35,652 bases of DNA, from contig JAABQI010000033.1 of NCBI GenBank assembly GCA_011391545.1, positions 1 to 35,652 of the forward strand, read 5' to 3'. Positions within the stretch are counted from its first letter, which is position 1, and each line of letters opens with the position of its first letter. Made by a program: the position numbers and the translations under genes. This DNA comes from Rhodoferax sp. GTDB lineage: Bacteria > Pseudomonadota > Gammaproteobacteria > Burkholderiales > Burkholderiaceae_C. The notes beneath the pieces were generated by a model. It was not told the origin of the DNA. It did not search any database and worked only from the letters and a program-made list of their open reading frames with translations. Shown here piece after piece: positions 8,553-16,713 of this stretch.

Positions 8553-9584
8553 ATGAAACTTGCCACCCTCAAACAAGGCGGACGCGACGGCACGCTGGTC
8601 GTGGTCAACCGCGCCTTGACCCACTGCCGCGCCGTGCCGGCCATTGCGCGCACCCTGCAAGTGGCACTGGACGACTGGGAGGCTTGCGAGCCGCAGTTGC
8701 GCCAGGTGTATGAAGCTTTGAACAGCGGCGCCTTCAGCAACCCCGATGTGTTCGACCCGGCGCTGTGCCATTCGCCGCTGCCGCGCGCCTACCAATGGGC
8801 CGATGGCTCGGCCTACGTCAACCACGTGGAACTGGTGCGACGCGCCCGTGGGGCCGAGTTGCCGCCCTCGTTCTGGACCGACCCCTTGATGTACCAGGGT
8901 GGCTCGGACTCTTTTGTCGGCCCGCGCGACCCCCTCTACGCACTGTCCGAAGACTGGGGCATTGACCTCGAAGCCGAAGTGGCGGTGGTCACCGGCGACG
9001 TCAGGATGGGCTGCAGCGTGGCGGACGCCGCCAAATCGGTGCGCCTGCTGATGCTGGTCAACGACGTGTCGCTGCGCAACCTGATCCCGGCCGAGCTGGC
9101 CAAGGGTTTTGGCTTCTTCCAGTCCAAGCCAGCATCTGCCTTCAGCCCGGTGGCGGTCACGCCCGACGAGCTGGGTGCCGACTGGGCGGACTGCAGGGTG
9201 CATCGCCCCTTGACCGTGCATTTGAACGGCGCCTTGTTTGGCCAGCCCGATGCAGGGCAGGACATGATCTTCAACTTTGCGCAACTGATTGCCCATGCAG
9301 CCAAAACGCGTGAAATGGAAGCGGGCTCGATCATTGGCTCGGGCACGGTCTCGAACAAACAGGGTGGCCTGCAGGGCTCGTCAATCGCCAACGGCGGTGT
9401 CGGTTATGCCTGCATTGCCGAGGTGCGCATGTACGAGACGATCGAGTCTGGCGAACCGCAAACCGACTATATGAAGTTTGGCGACCGCGTGCAAATCGAC
9501 ATGACCGACCGCTTTGGCGCCTCGATTTTTGGTGCCATCGATCAGACCGTGACCCGTTATCCAGGCGCTGCGTCGCCGGATTAA
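8553..9584 (+). CDS. Fumarylacetoacetate hydrolase (FAH) family protein
   Basis: A 343-residue protein with the FAH fold. The acidic metal-binding motif DLEAEVAVV has E140 and E142, with a further acidic ligand in LVNDVSLRN (D171). The FQSKPASAFSPVAV and GSGTVSNKQGG segments of the catalytic domain follow. It resembles the longer fumarylacetoacetase-like branch with an N-terminal extension (about 1-110). FAH enzymes hydrolyse C-C bonds in beta-diketo acids such as fumarylacetoacetate or fumarylpyruvate, the last step after gentisate or homogentisate cleavage. A matching isomerase gene (maiA) closes the array at 23189. The exact substrate is unknown. Confidence 0.92.
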   Translation: MKLATLKQGGRDGTLVVVNRALTHCRAVPAIARTLQVALDDWEACEPQLRQVYEALNSGAFSNPDVFDPALCHSPLPRAYQWADGSAYVNHVELVRRARGAELPPSFWTDPLMYQGGSDSFVGPRDPLYALSEDWGIDLEAEVAVVTGDVRMGCSVADAAKSVRLLMLVNDVSLRNLIPAELAKGFGFFQSKPASAFSPVAVTPDELGADWADCRVHRPLTVHLNGALFGQPDAGQDMIFNFAQLIAHAAKTREMEAGSIIGSGTVSNKQGGLQGSSIANGGVGYACIAEVRMYETIESGEPQTDYMKFGDRVQIDMTDRFGASIFGAIDQTVTRYPGAASPD

Positions 9585-9603
9585 TTGGACTCTGACCCCC
9601 ATT
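9585..9603 (+). repeat. Short sequence resembling a dispersed REP-type element
   Basis: Directly after the FAH stop codon lies TTGGACTCTGACCCCCATT (9585-9603), followed by a T-rich stretch. From memory this resembles a short sequence (AATTGACTCTGACCCCA-like) dispersed in many proteobacterial genomes and often linked with REP-associated tyrosine transposases. A weaker look-alike, TTGACTTGACCCCCTTC, sits at 901-917 after the IclR gene. No transposase is nearby. The identification is from recollection only. Confidence 0.3.
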
Positions 9604-9623
9604 ATTTTTTTCAAGGAAATTCC

Positions 9624-11291
9624 ATGACCCATCCTCTGTTTGAAAAACACCGCGCCAAGCTCGACGCCGCGCTCGACGCCATCCACACCCGTGGCTACTG
9701 GGCGGCTTACAACGAGATGCCCAGCCCCAAGACCTATGGCGAAACCGCCCCTGATGACGGTAAAAAGGCGTTCGAAGCCCACCTGGGCCAGAAGTTTGAC
9801 CTGCAGCAGCCCGGCACCACCGCCTGGCTGGCGCCGGAAGTGTCGCCCTTTGGCATTGACCTGAACGTGCAGTACCCGGTGTGCGACATCGAGGCGCTGA
9901 TTGGCGCTGGCCAGGTCGCCATGGCCGCTTGGCAGGCGGTCGGTGTGGAAGGCCGCACCGGCCTGTGCATCGAGATGCTGGACCGCCTGAACGCGCAAAG
10001 CTTCGAGATCGCCCATGCGGTGATGATGACCACCGGCCAGGGCTGGATGATGGCATTTCAGGCCGGCAGCCCGCACGCGCAGGACCGTGGCCTGGAGGCG
10101 GTGACCTACGCCTACCGCGAGCAGAGCTTTGTGCCGGCGGAGGCCACCTGGGAAAAGCCGCAAGGCAAAAACCCCCCGCTGGTCATGAAGAAGCATTTCC
10201 AGATCGTCGGCCGCGGCGTGGCCGTGGTGGTGGGTTGCGCCACTTTCCCGACCTGGAACACCTATCCCGGTCTATTTGCCGCGCTGGCGACCGGCAACGC
10301 GGTCATTGTCAAGCCGCATGACAACGCGGTGCTGCCCGCTGCCATTACTGTGCGCACCTTGCGCGCGGTGTTGGCTGAGCACGGCATGGACCCCAATCTG
10401 GTCAGCCTGTGCGTGCCGTCCAAACCCGAAACCACGCAGGCGCTGGTGACGCACCCGGCCGTCAAGTCAGTTGACTTCACCGGCGGCAACGTGTTTGGCC
10501 AGTGGCTCATCGACCACTGCCGCCAGGCGCAGGTCTATGCCGAACTGGCCGGCGTGAACAACATCGTGATCGACTCGACCGACGCGTACAAACCCATGCT
10601 GCGCAATCTGGCGTTCACCCTGTCGCTGTACTCGGGCCAGATGTGCACCACCTCGCAAGCACTGTTGGTTCCCGCTGGCGGAATTGACACCGAGGACGGT
10701 CACAAGACTTATGACGAAGTGTGTGCCGATCTGGCCCGCGCCGTCGAGGGTTTTCTGGCCAAGCCCGAGGTGGCTTTTGCCGTGCTGGGCGCGGTGCAAT
10801 CCCAAGCCACGCTGGCGCGTATCGCGCTGGCAGACGGTGGCACGCTGGGCCGCGTGCTGCTGGCGTCCAAAAAGCTGGACAACCCCGAGTTTCCCAAGGC
10901 TGAAGTGCGGACTCCGGTGCTGCTGGCCTGCGACGCGGCGGATGAAGCCGCCTACATGGAAGAGCGTTTTGGCCCCATCACCTTTGTCGTCAAGGTGGCC
11001 GACACCGCTGCCGCCATTGCCCTGTCGGAACGGATCATCAACAGCCACGGCGCGCTCACGGCCGGCCTCTACTCGACCCGTGCCGAAGTGATCGACGCCA
11101 TGACGGCCGCAACCTGGCGTTCCAAAGTGGCCCTGTCGATCAACCTGACCGGCGCTGTGTTTGTGAACCAGTCTGCCGCGTTCTCTGACTACCACGGCAC
11201 CGGTGGCAACCCCGCAGCCAACGCCTCGTATTCGGACTCGGCCTTTGTCGCCAACCGATTCCGGGTAGTGCAGCGCCGCTACCACGTTTAA
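9624..11291 (+). CDS. paaN: PaaN-type aldehyde dehydrogenase (PaaZ counterpart without hydratase domain)
   Basis: A 555-residue aldehyde dehydrogenase of the phenylacetate PaaN type. It shows the catalytic Asn in FPTWNTYPG (N212), the Glu in ELAGVN (E307) and the nucleophile Cys in SGQMCTTSQ (C341). In E. coli the equivalent PaaZ is about 680 residues and also carries a MaoC-like domain that opens the oxepin-CoA ring. That domain is absent here, so this enzyme should only oxidise the ring-opened semialdehyde to 3-oxo-5,6-dehydrosuberyl-CoA. ATG 9624 is chosen over an in-frame TTG at 9585 because AAGGAAA (9613-9619) precedes it. paaG follows after 9 bp. Confidence 0.93.
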   Translation: MTHPLFEKHRAKLDAALDAIHTRGYWAAYNEMPSPKTYGETAPDDGKKAFEAHLGQKFDLQQPGTTAWLAPEVSPFGIDLNVQYPVCDIEALIGAGQVAMAAWQAVGVEGRTGLCIEMLDRLNAQSFEIAHAVMMTTGQGWMMAFQAGSPHAQDRGLEAVTYAYREQSFVPAEATWEKPQGKNPPLVMKKHFQIVGRGVAVVVGCATFPTWNTYPGLFAALATGNAVIVKPHDNAVLPAAITVRTLRAVLAEHGMDPNLVSLCVPSKPETTQALVTHPAVKSVDFTGGNVFGQWLIDHCRQAQVYAELAGVNNIVIDSTDAYKPMLRNLAFTLSLYSGQMCTTSQALLVPAGGIDTEDGHKTYDEVCADLARAVEGFLAKPEVAFAVLGAVQSQATLARIALADGGTLGRVLLASKKLDNPEFPKAEVRTPVLLACDAADEAAYMEERFGPITFVVKVADTAAAIALSERIINSHGALTAGLYSTRAEVIDAMTAATWRSKVALSINLTGAVFVNQSAAFSDYHGTGGNPAANASYSDSAFVANRFRVVQRRYHV

Positions 11292-11300
11292 GGCACGGTC

Positions 11301-12092
11301 ATGAACTACCAGAACATTCGTTTTGAAGCGCAGGACGGCATTGCCCGCCTGACGCTCAATCGCCCGGACAAGCTCAACAGCTTCACCGGCGCCATGCATG
11401 CCGAATTGCGCGCCGCGCTCGATGTGGTGCAGCACGACAAAAGCATCCGGGTGCTCGTCATCACCGGCGCCGGGCGCGGCTTTTGCGCCGGCCAGGACCT
11501 GGCCGACCCCGACATGGCCATGGGCCCGCTGCAGCCCGACATTGGCAACGTGGTGGAGCAAAACTACAAGCCGCTGATTTTGGCGCTGCAAGACCTGCGC
11601 GTGCCCACCGTGGCACAAGTCAACGGCATTGCCGCCGGCGCCGGGGCCAGCCTGGCGCTGGCCTGTGATCTGGTGATTGCAGCTAAGTCAGCCGCGTTTT
11701 TGCAGGCCTTCAGCAAAATCGGCCTGATTCCCGACACCGGCGGCACCTGGTTTTTGCCGCAGCGCGTGGGCATGGCGCGGGCCATGGGCCTGGCGCTGCT
11801 GGCGGAGAAATTGCCTGCCGAGAAAGCCGCCGAATGGGGCCTGATCTGGCAAGCCGTGGACGATGCTGAACTGGCATCCACGGTGGACAAACTCGCCGCC
11901 CAACTGGCCGCCATGCCGACCAAGGCGTTGGTGCGCACGCGCCAAGCCATGCACGCCGCGCCCAACCACACGCTGGAGCAGCAGCTCAACATGGAAGGCG
12001 GCTTTATGCGCGAGTTGGGCTGGAGCCCGGACTTTGCCGAAGGTGTGGCAGCCTTCATGGAAAAACGCGCGCCCAAATTCACCGGAAACTAA
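11301..12092 (+). CDS. paaG: 1,2-epoxyphenylacetyl-CoA isomerase
   Basis: A 263-residue crotonase-fold protein. It has the oxyanion-hole loop GRGFCAGQDLAD, then GIAAGAGASLALACDLVIAA and the family-typical IGLIPDTGGTWFLPQRVG with the catalytic Asp D145. These match PaaG, which converts the ring epoxide made by PaaABCDE into oxepin-CoA. PaaG in E. coli also shifts a double bond later in the pathway. Its place between paaN and paaH supports the call over a general enoyl-CoA hydratase. Length is standard. Confidence 0.93.
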   Translation: MNYQNIRFEAQDGIARLTLNRPDKLNSFTGAMHAELRAALDVVQHDKSIRVLVITGAGRGFCAGQDLADPDMAMGPLQPDIGNVVEQNYKPLILALQDLRVPTVAQVNGIAAGAGASLALACDLVIAAKSAAFLQAFSKIGLIPDTGGTWFLPQRVGMARAMGLALLAEKLPAEKAAEWGLIWQAVDDAELASTVDKLAAQLAAMPTKALVRTRQAMHAAPNHTLEQQLNMEGGFMRELGWSPDFAEGVAAFMEKRAPKFTGN

Positions 12093-12098
12093 AAACCC

Positions 12099-13622
12099 AT
12101 GACACAAGCGCTCTCAAACCAATCCGTGGTCGGTGTCATCGGCGCCGGCGCCATGGGTGCCGGTATTGCCCAGGTGGCAGCCGCTGGCGGGCACCCGGTC
12201 AAGCTGCTCGACAACCGCCCCGGCGCGGCCGCCCAGGCGATTGAGGGCATTCGTGCCCAGTTTGAAAAGATGGCGGCCAAGGGCAAGCTCACAGCAGAAG
12301 CTGCCCAAGCTGCGAGCGCTCGCTTGCAGGCTGCGGGGCAACTGGCGGACCTGGCCGATGCAGCCCTGGTGGTGGAAGCCATTGTGGAAAACCTGCAGGT
12401 CAAGCAAACGCTGTTCAAGGAACTGGAAGCCGTGGTGTCCGAGGCTTGCATTCTGGCCAGCAACACCTCGTCGATTTCGATCACCGCCATTGGTGCCGCC
12501 CTCAAGCGCCCGCACCGCTTGGCGGGCTTGCACTTCTTCAACCCGGCACCGTTGATGGCGCTCGTCGAAGTGGTCTCTGGCCTGGCGACTGCGCCGGTAG
12601 TGGCCGGCACCTTGTATGACACGGCGCTGGCCTGGGGAAAGACCCCGGTACACGCCAAATCCACCCCCGGTTTTATCGTCAACCGGGTGGCGCGCCCGTA
12701 TTACGCCGAGGCCTTGCGCGTGCTGACCGAGGGCGGTGCCGATTGCGCCACGCTCGATGCCTGCTGCCGCGAGGCGGGAGGCTTTCGCATGGGGCCGTTC
12801 GAACTGATGGACATGATTGGCCACGACGTCAACTTTGCCGTCACCAACTCGGTGTGGCGCGCATTTTTCAACGACCAACGCTTTTTGCCCTCGCTGATTC
12901 AGCAAGACCTGGTCGATGCCGGTTTTCTCGGCAAAAAATCTGGCCAAGGCTTTTACAACCACCAGGACGGCGCCAGCAAACCGCTGCCCGCCACCGTGCC
13001 GGCGCTGGCCCGGCCCCATGACATCGTCCTGTATGGTCAGTCTGCCGCAGCCCAAGCCCTGGCCCTGCGCCTGCAAGCCGAAAACGTCAGCTTCACCCAG
13101 GCCCAGGCGCTGGGCGACACGCTGGCCACTGCGGGTGCTGCCACCCTGCGCATCACCGATGGCCGCACGGCCACCCGCTGCGCCTTTGACGCCCAAACGC
13201 CCAATACCGTGCTGATCGATTTGGCGCTGGACTACACAAAAGCCACCCGGCTGGCCGTGAGTGTTGCCGCCCAGTGCGACGACACGGCGGCCAACAGCGC
13301 CATCGGCTTACTGCAGGCGGCTGGTTTTTCCGTGTCGCAGCTGAAGGACATTCCCGGCCTGATCGTCATGCGCACTGTGGCCATGCTGGCCAATGAGGCG
13401 GCGGATGCTGTCAACCAGGGCGTGTGTGACGCCGCCGCGGTCGACACCGCGATGCGCCTGGGTGTCAATTACCCCTGCGGCCCGCTGGCTTGGGCCAACA
13501 ACGTTGGCCTGGCGCAGGTCAGCACCGTGCTCGGCCATCTGGCGCAAACCTATGGCGAAGACCGCTACCGCACCTCGCCCCTGATCCAACACCACGTTTT
13601 TGCCGCAAAGGACTTTTCATGA
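12099..13622 (+). CDS. paaH: 3-hydroxyadipyl-CoA dehydrogenase PaaH
   Basis: A 507-residue 3-hydroxyacyl-CoA dehydrogenase. It starts with the NAD-binding GAGAMGAGIAQVAAAGG (about 14-30), has the catalytic LHFFNPAPLM (H145), and carries two 3HCDH C-terminal domains, the second from about residue 395 with PGLIVMRTVAMLANEAAD. This double-domain length is usual for PaaH. It oxidises 3-hydroxyadipyl-CoA to 3-oxoadipyl-CoA with NAD+. The stop codon overlaps the paaI start by 4 bp (ATGA), indicating coupled translation. Confidence 0.94.
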   Translation: MTQALSNQSVVGVIGAGAMGAGIAQVAAAGGHPVKLLDNRPGAAAQAIEGIRAQFEKMAAKGKLTAEAAQAASARLQAAGQLADLADAALVVEAIVENLQVKQTLFKELEAVVSEACILASNTSSISITAIGAALKRPHRLAGLHFFNPAPLMALVEVVSGLATAPVVAGTLYDTALAWGKTPVHAKSTPGFIVNRVARPYYAEALRVLTEGGADCATLDACCREAGGFRMGPFELMDMIGHDVNFAVTNSVWRAFFNDQRFLPSLIQQDLVDAGFLGKKSGQGFYNHQDGASKPLPATVPALARPHDIVLYGQSAAAQALALRLQAENVSFTQAQALGDTLATAGAATLRITDGRTATRCAFDAQTPNTVLIDLALDYTKATRLAVSVAAQCDDTAANSAIGLLQAAGFSVSQLKDIPGLIVMRTVAMLANEAADAVNQGVCDAAAVDTAMRLGVNYPCGPLAWANNVGLAQVSTVLGHLAQTYGEDRYRTSPLIQHHVFAAKDFS

Positions 13623-14083
13623 CCGACCAACTCACCGATCCGCAGGCCCTGGCCGACGCCGTCACCCAGGCCATGTGGTCGCGCGACCGCGCCACGCAAG
13701 GCCTGGGCATGCAAATTTTGAGCGTCAAGCCCGGTTACGCGGTGATCGCCATGCCGGTGCGCGGCGACATGGTCAATGGCCACCACATCTGCCATGGCGG
13801 CTTCATGTTCATCCTGGCCGACAGCGCCTTTGCCTTTGCCTGCAACAGCTACAACCAGAACACCGTGGCCTCAAGTTGCAACATCGATTTTCTGGCGCCA
13901 GCGCGCGAAGGTGACGTGCTCGAAGCCGAAGCGGTGGAGCGCTCGCTGGCGGGCCGCACCGGGGTGTACGACATCACGGTGCGCACCCGCACGGGCAAAA
14001 CAGTGGCGCTGTTTCGCGGCAAGAGCTACCGCATCAAGGGCGAAGTGATTGCCGGCTTGCAGCACAGCGATGCCGATGCCTGA
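13619..14083 (+). CDS. paaI: Phenylacetyl-CoA thioesterase PaaI
   Basis: A 154-residue hotdog-fold thioesterase with NGHHICHGGFMFILADSAFA, including H59 and the catalytic D68, then the core NIDFLAPAREGDVLEAEA. PaaI hydrolyses phenylacetyl-CoA and its hydroxylated forms, freeing CoA if the pathway stalls. Start ATG 13619 overlaps the paaH stop. The C-terminal tail (GLQHSDADA) is a little longer than in E. coli. PaaY later in the array gives a second rescue thioesterase. Confidence 0.94.
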   Translation: MTDQLTDPQALADAVTQAMWSRDRATQGLGMQILSVKPGYAVIAMPVRGDMVNGHHICHGGFMFILADSAFAFACNSYNQNTVASSCNIDFLAPAREGDVLEAEAVERSLAGRTGVYDITVRTRTGKTVALFRGKSYRIKGEVIAGLQHSDADA

Positions 14084-14143
14084 ACCTGGTCTGACCCGAC
14101 ACCCGATTTACATTCAGATTAACCTGACCAAGAGGAGAACCAC

Positions 14144-15469
14144 ATGACTGCCAAAGCCCCACAACCCGGCGAACTTGACGCCATTGAAACCGCCAGCCGC
14201 GACGAAATTTCGGCCCTTCAACTGGAACGCCTCAAATGGTCGCTGCAGCACGCCTATGACAACGTGCCGTTTCATAAAAAGGCGTTTGACGACAAAGGCG
14301 TCCACCCCAGCGATCTGAAAACCCTTGCTGACCTGGCCAAGTTTCCTTTCATGACCAAGACCGCGCTGCGCGACAACTACCCGTTTGGCCTGTTTGCCGT
14401 GCCAAAGGAAAAAGTGGCGCGGCTCCATGCCTCAAGCGGCACCACCGGCAAGTCGATCGTGGTCGGCTACACGCTCAAGGACATCGACAACTGGGCCAAC
14501 CTGGTGGCGCGCTCGATCCGCGCCGCCGGTGGCCGCGCTGGCGACATGCTGCACAACGCTTACGGTTATGGCATGTTCACCGGCGGCCTGGGCGCGCACT
14601 ACGGCGCCGAGCGCCTGGGTTGCACCGTGGTGCCGATGTCGGGCGGCCAGACCGAAAAGCAAGTGCAGCAGATTGTTGATTTTCAGCCGCAAATCATCAT
14701 GGTCACACCCAGCTACTCGCTGGTGATTGCCGAAGAATTCGAGCGCCTGGGGATCACGCCAGATCAGATCTCGCTGAAGATCGGCATCTTCGGCGCCGAG
14801 CCCTGGGGTGAGGGCATGCGCGCCGAGATCGAGCGCAAACTGGGCATTGACGCCATCGACATCTACGGCTTGACCGAAGTCATGGGCCCCGGTGTGGCGT
14901 GTGAATGCATCGAGTCCAAGGACGGCCCGGTGATCTGGGAAGACCATTTCTACCCCGAGATCATTGACCCCGAAACCGGCGAGGTGCTGCCGGACGGCTC
15001 CGACGGCGAACTGGTGTTCACCTCGCTGACCAAGGAAGCGTTTCCTGTCATCCGTTACCGCACCCGCGACCTCACCCGCCTGCTGCCACCCACCTCGCGC
15101 GCGTTCCGGCGCATGGGCAAGATCACCGGGCGCTCCGACGACATGCTGATCGTCCGCGGTGTCAATGTGTTCCCGAGCCAGATCGAGGAGCAGATCCTGC
15201 GCGACAAGCGGCTTTCGGGCAACTACCAGATCTTGCTGAGCCGCGACGGCCACCTCGACAACGTCGAGGTGCGCTGCGAGCTGCAGCGCGAATTCTCCGG
15301 CAAGCTGTCGCCCGATGAAGTGGGCACCTTGTCGAAAGAGTTGCAGCACCATATCAAGACCATCGTCGGCATCTCGACCCGCGTCACCGTGCTGGGGTTC
15401 GAGGCGATTCCGCGCACCCAAACCGGCAAGGCGCGCCGCCTGATCGACGAGCGGCCCAAGCAACTCTAA
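14144..15469 (+). CDS. paaK: Phenylacetate-CoA ligase PaaK
   Basis: A 441-residue adenylate-forming enzyme. The ATP-binding HASSGTTGKS covers residues 95-104, with YGLTEVMGPGVACEC and the C-terminal RTRDLTRL and GRSDDMLIVRGVNVFPSQIE motifs typical of PaaK. It makes phenylacetyl-CoA from phenylacetate, ATP and CoA, the committed entry step. AGGAG lies 9 bases before the start. The 60-bp gap after paaI is one of the larger ones in the array and could hold an internal promoter, though I see no clear boxes. Confidence 0.95.
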   Translation: MTAKAPQPGELDAIETASRDEISALQLERLKWSLQHAYDNVPFHKKAFDDKGVHPSDLKTLADLAKFPFMTKTALRDNYPFGLFAVPKEKVARLHASSGTTGKSIVVGYTLKDIDNWANLVARSIRAAGGRAGDMLHNAYGYGMFTGGLGAHYGAERLGCTVVPMSGGQTEKQVQQIVDFQPQIIMVTPSYSLVIAEEFERLGITPDQISLKIGIFGAEPWGEGMRAEIERKLGIDAIDIYGLTEVMGPGVACECIESKDGPVIWEDHFYPEIIDPETGEVLPDGSDGELVFTSLTKEAFPVIRYRTRDLTRLLPPTSRAFRRMGKITGRSDDMLIVRGVNVFPSQIEEQILRDKRLSGNYQILLSRDGHLDNVEVRCELQREFSGKLSPDEVGTLSKELQHHIKTIVGISTRVTVLGFEAIPRTQTGKARRLIDERPKQL

Positions 15470-15479
15470 GGAACCCACC

Positions 15480-16685
15480 ATGACCGAAGCCTTTATTTGC
15501 GATGCCATTCGCACCCCCATTGGCCGCTACGGCGGTGCGCTGGCGGGCGTGCGCGCTGACGACCTGGCCGCCATCCCGCTCAAAGCCCTGATGGAGCGCA
15601 ACCCCCAGGTCAACTGGGCTAGCGTGGACGACATCATTTTTGGCTGCGCCAACCAGGCCGGCGAAGACAACCGCAACGTGGCGCGCATGGCCGGCCTGCT
15701 GGCGGGCTTGCCCATCGAGGTGCCGGGCACCACGGTGAACCGCCTGTGCGGCTCATCCCTGGACTGCGTTGGCATGGCGGCGCGCGCCATCCGCTCGGGC
15801 GACACCGAGCTGATGATTGCCGGCGGTGTGGAGAGCATGTCGCGCGCGCCCTTTGTCATGGCCAAGGCTGAAGCGGCCTGGTCGCGCAGCGCCGCCATTT
15901 TTGACACCACCATTGGCTGGCGTTTTCCCAATCCGGCCATGAAAAAGCTGTATGACACCCATTCGATGCCGCAAACCGCCGACAACGTGGCGGCCGACTT
16001 CCACATCTCGCGAGCCGACCAGGATGCGTTTGCACTGCGCTCGCAGCAACGCTGGGCTGCCGCCCAAGCCGCTGGCCGCTTTGCCGACGAACTGATCCCT
16101 GTGCTGATCCCGCGCAAAAAAGGGGACCCGGTCGTGGTCGATACCGACGAACACCCGCGCCCTGAGACCACGCTTGAGATGCTGGCCATGCTCAAGGGCG
16201 TCAACGGCCCTGAGCTGTCGGTGACGGCGGGCAACGCCTCAGGCGTCAACGACGGTGCCTGCGCCCTGTTGCTGGCCAGCGAGGCAAGCGCCCGGGCCAA
16301 CGGCTTGACACCGCGCGCCCGCATTGTGGCCATGGCTGCGGCCGGTGTGGCACCGCGCATCATGGGCTTTGGCCCGGCGCCTGCCGTGCGCAAGGTACTG
16401 GCCAAGGCCGGCCTGACCCTGGACCAGATGGATGTCATTGAACTCAACGAAGCCTTTGCTGCTCAAAGCCTGGCGGTGCTGCGCGACCTCGGACTCAAGG
16501 ACGATGAGGCCCGGGTCAACCCCAATGGCGGTGCGATTGCAATGGGCCACCCTCTGGGCATGAGCGGTGGCCGTCTGGTGACAACGGCCATGTATGAACT
16601 GGCACGGCGTGGCGGGCGTTATGCGCTTTGCACGATGTGCATCGGTGTTGGGCAAGGCATTGCCCTGGTGATAGAGCGCGTCTGA
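15480..16685 (+). CDS. paaJ: 3-oxoadipyl-CoA thiolase
   Basis: A 401-residue type II thiolase with the three catalytic residues in place: C90 (RLCGSSLDC), H357 (AMGHPLG) and C387 ([10 protein letters not shown]). [20 protein letters not shown] at the N-terminus is typical of PaaJ/PcaF. It cleaves 3-oxoadipyl-CoA to succinyl-CoA and acetyl-CoA. In related bacteria the same type of enzyme also serves the beta-ketoadipate pathway, so pcaF is an equivalent name. It lies 10 bp after paaK and 28 bp before the binding-protein gene. Confidence 0.94.
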   Translation: MTEAFICDAIRTPIGRYGGALAGVRADDLAAIPLKALMERNPQVNWASVDDIIFGCANQAGEDNRNVARMAGLLAGLPIEVPGTTVNRLCGSSLDCVGMAARAIRSGDTELMIAGGVESMSRAPFVMAKAEAAWSRSAAIFDTTIGWRFPNPAMKKLYDTHSMPQTADNVAADFHISRADQDAFALRSQQRWAAAQAAGRFADELIPVLIPRKKGDPVVVDTDEHPRPETTLEMLAMLKGVNGPELSVTAGNASGVNDGACALLLASEASARANGLTPRARIVAMAAAGVAPRIMGFGPAPAVRKVLAKAGLTLDQMDVIELNEAFAAQSLAVLRDLGLKDDEARVNPNGGAIAMGHPLGMSGGRLVTTAMYELARRGGRYALCTMCIGVGQGIALVIERV

Positions 16686-16713
16686 TTTTTTTAACCCCTG
16701 TAGGAGACAAAGC

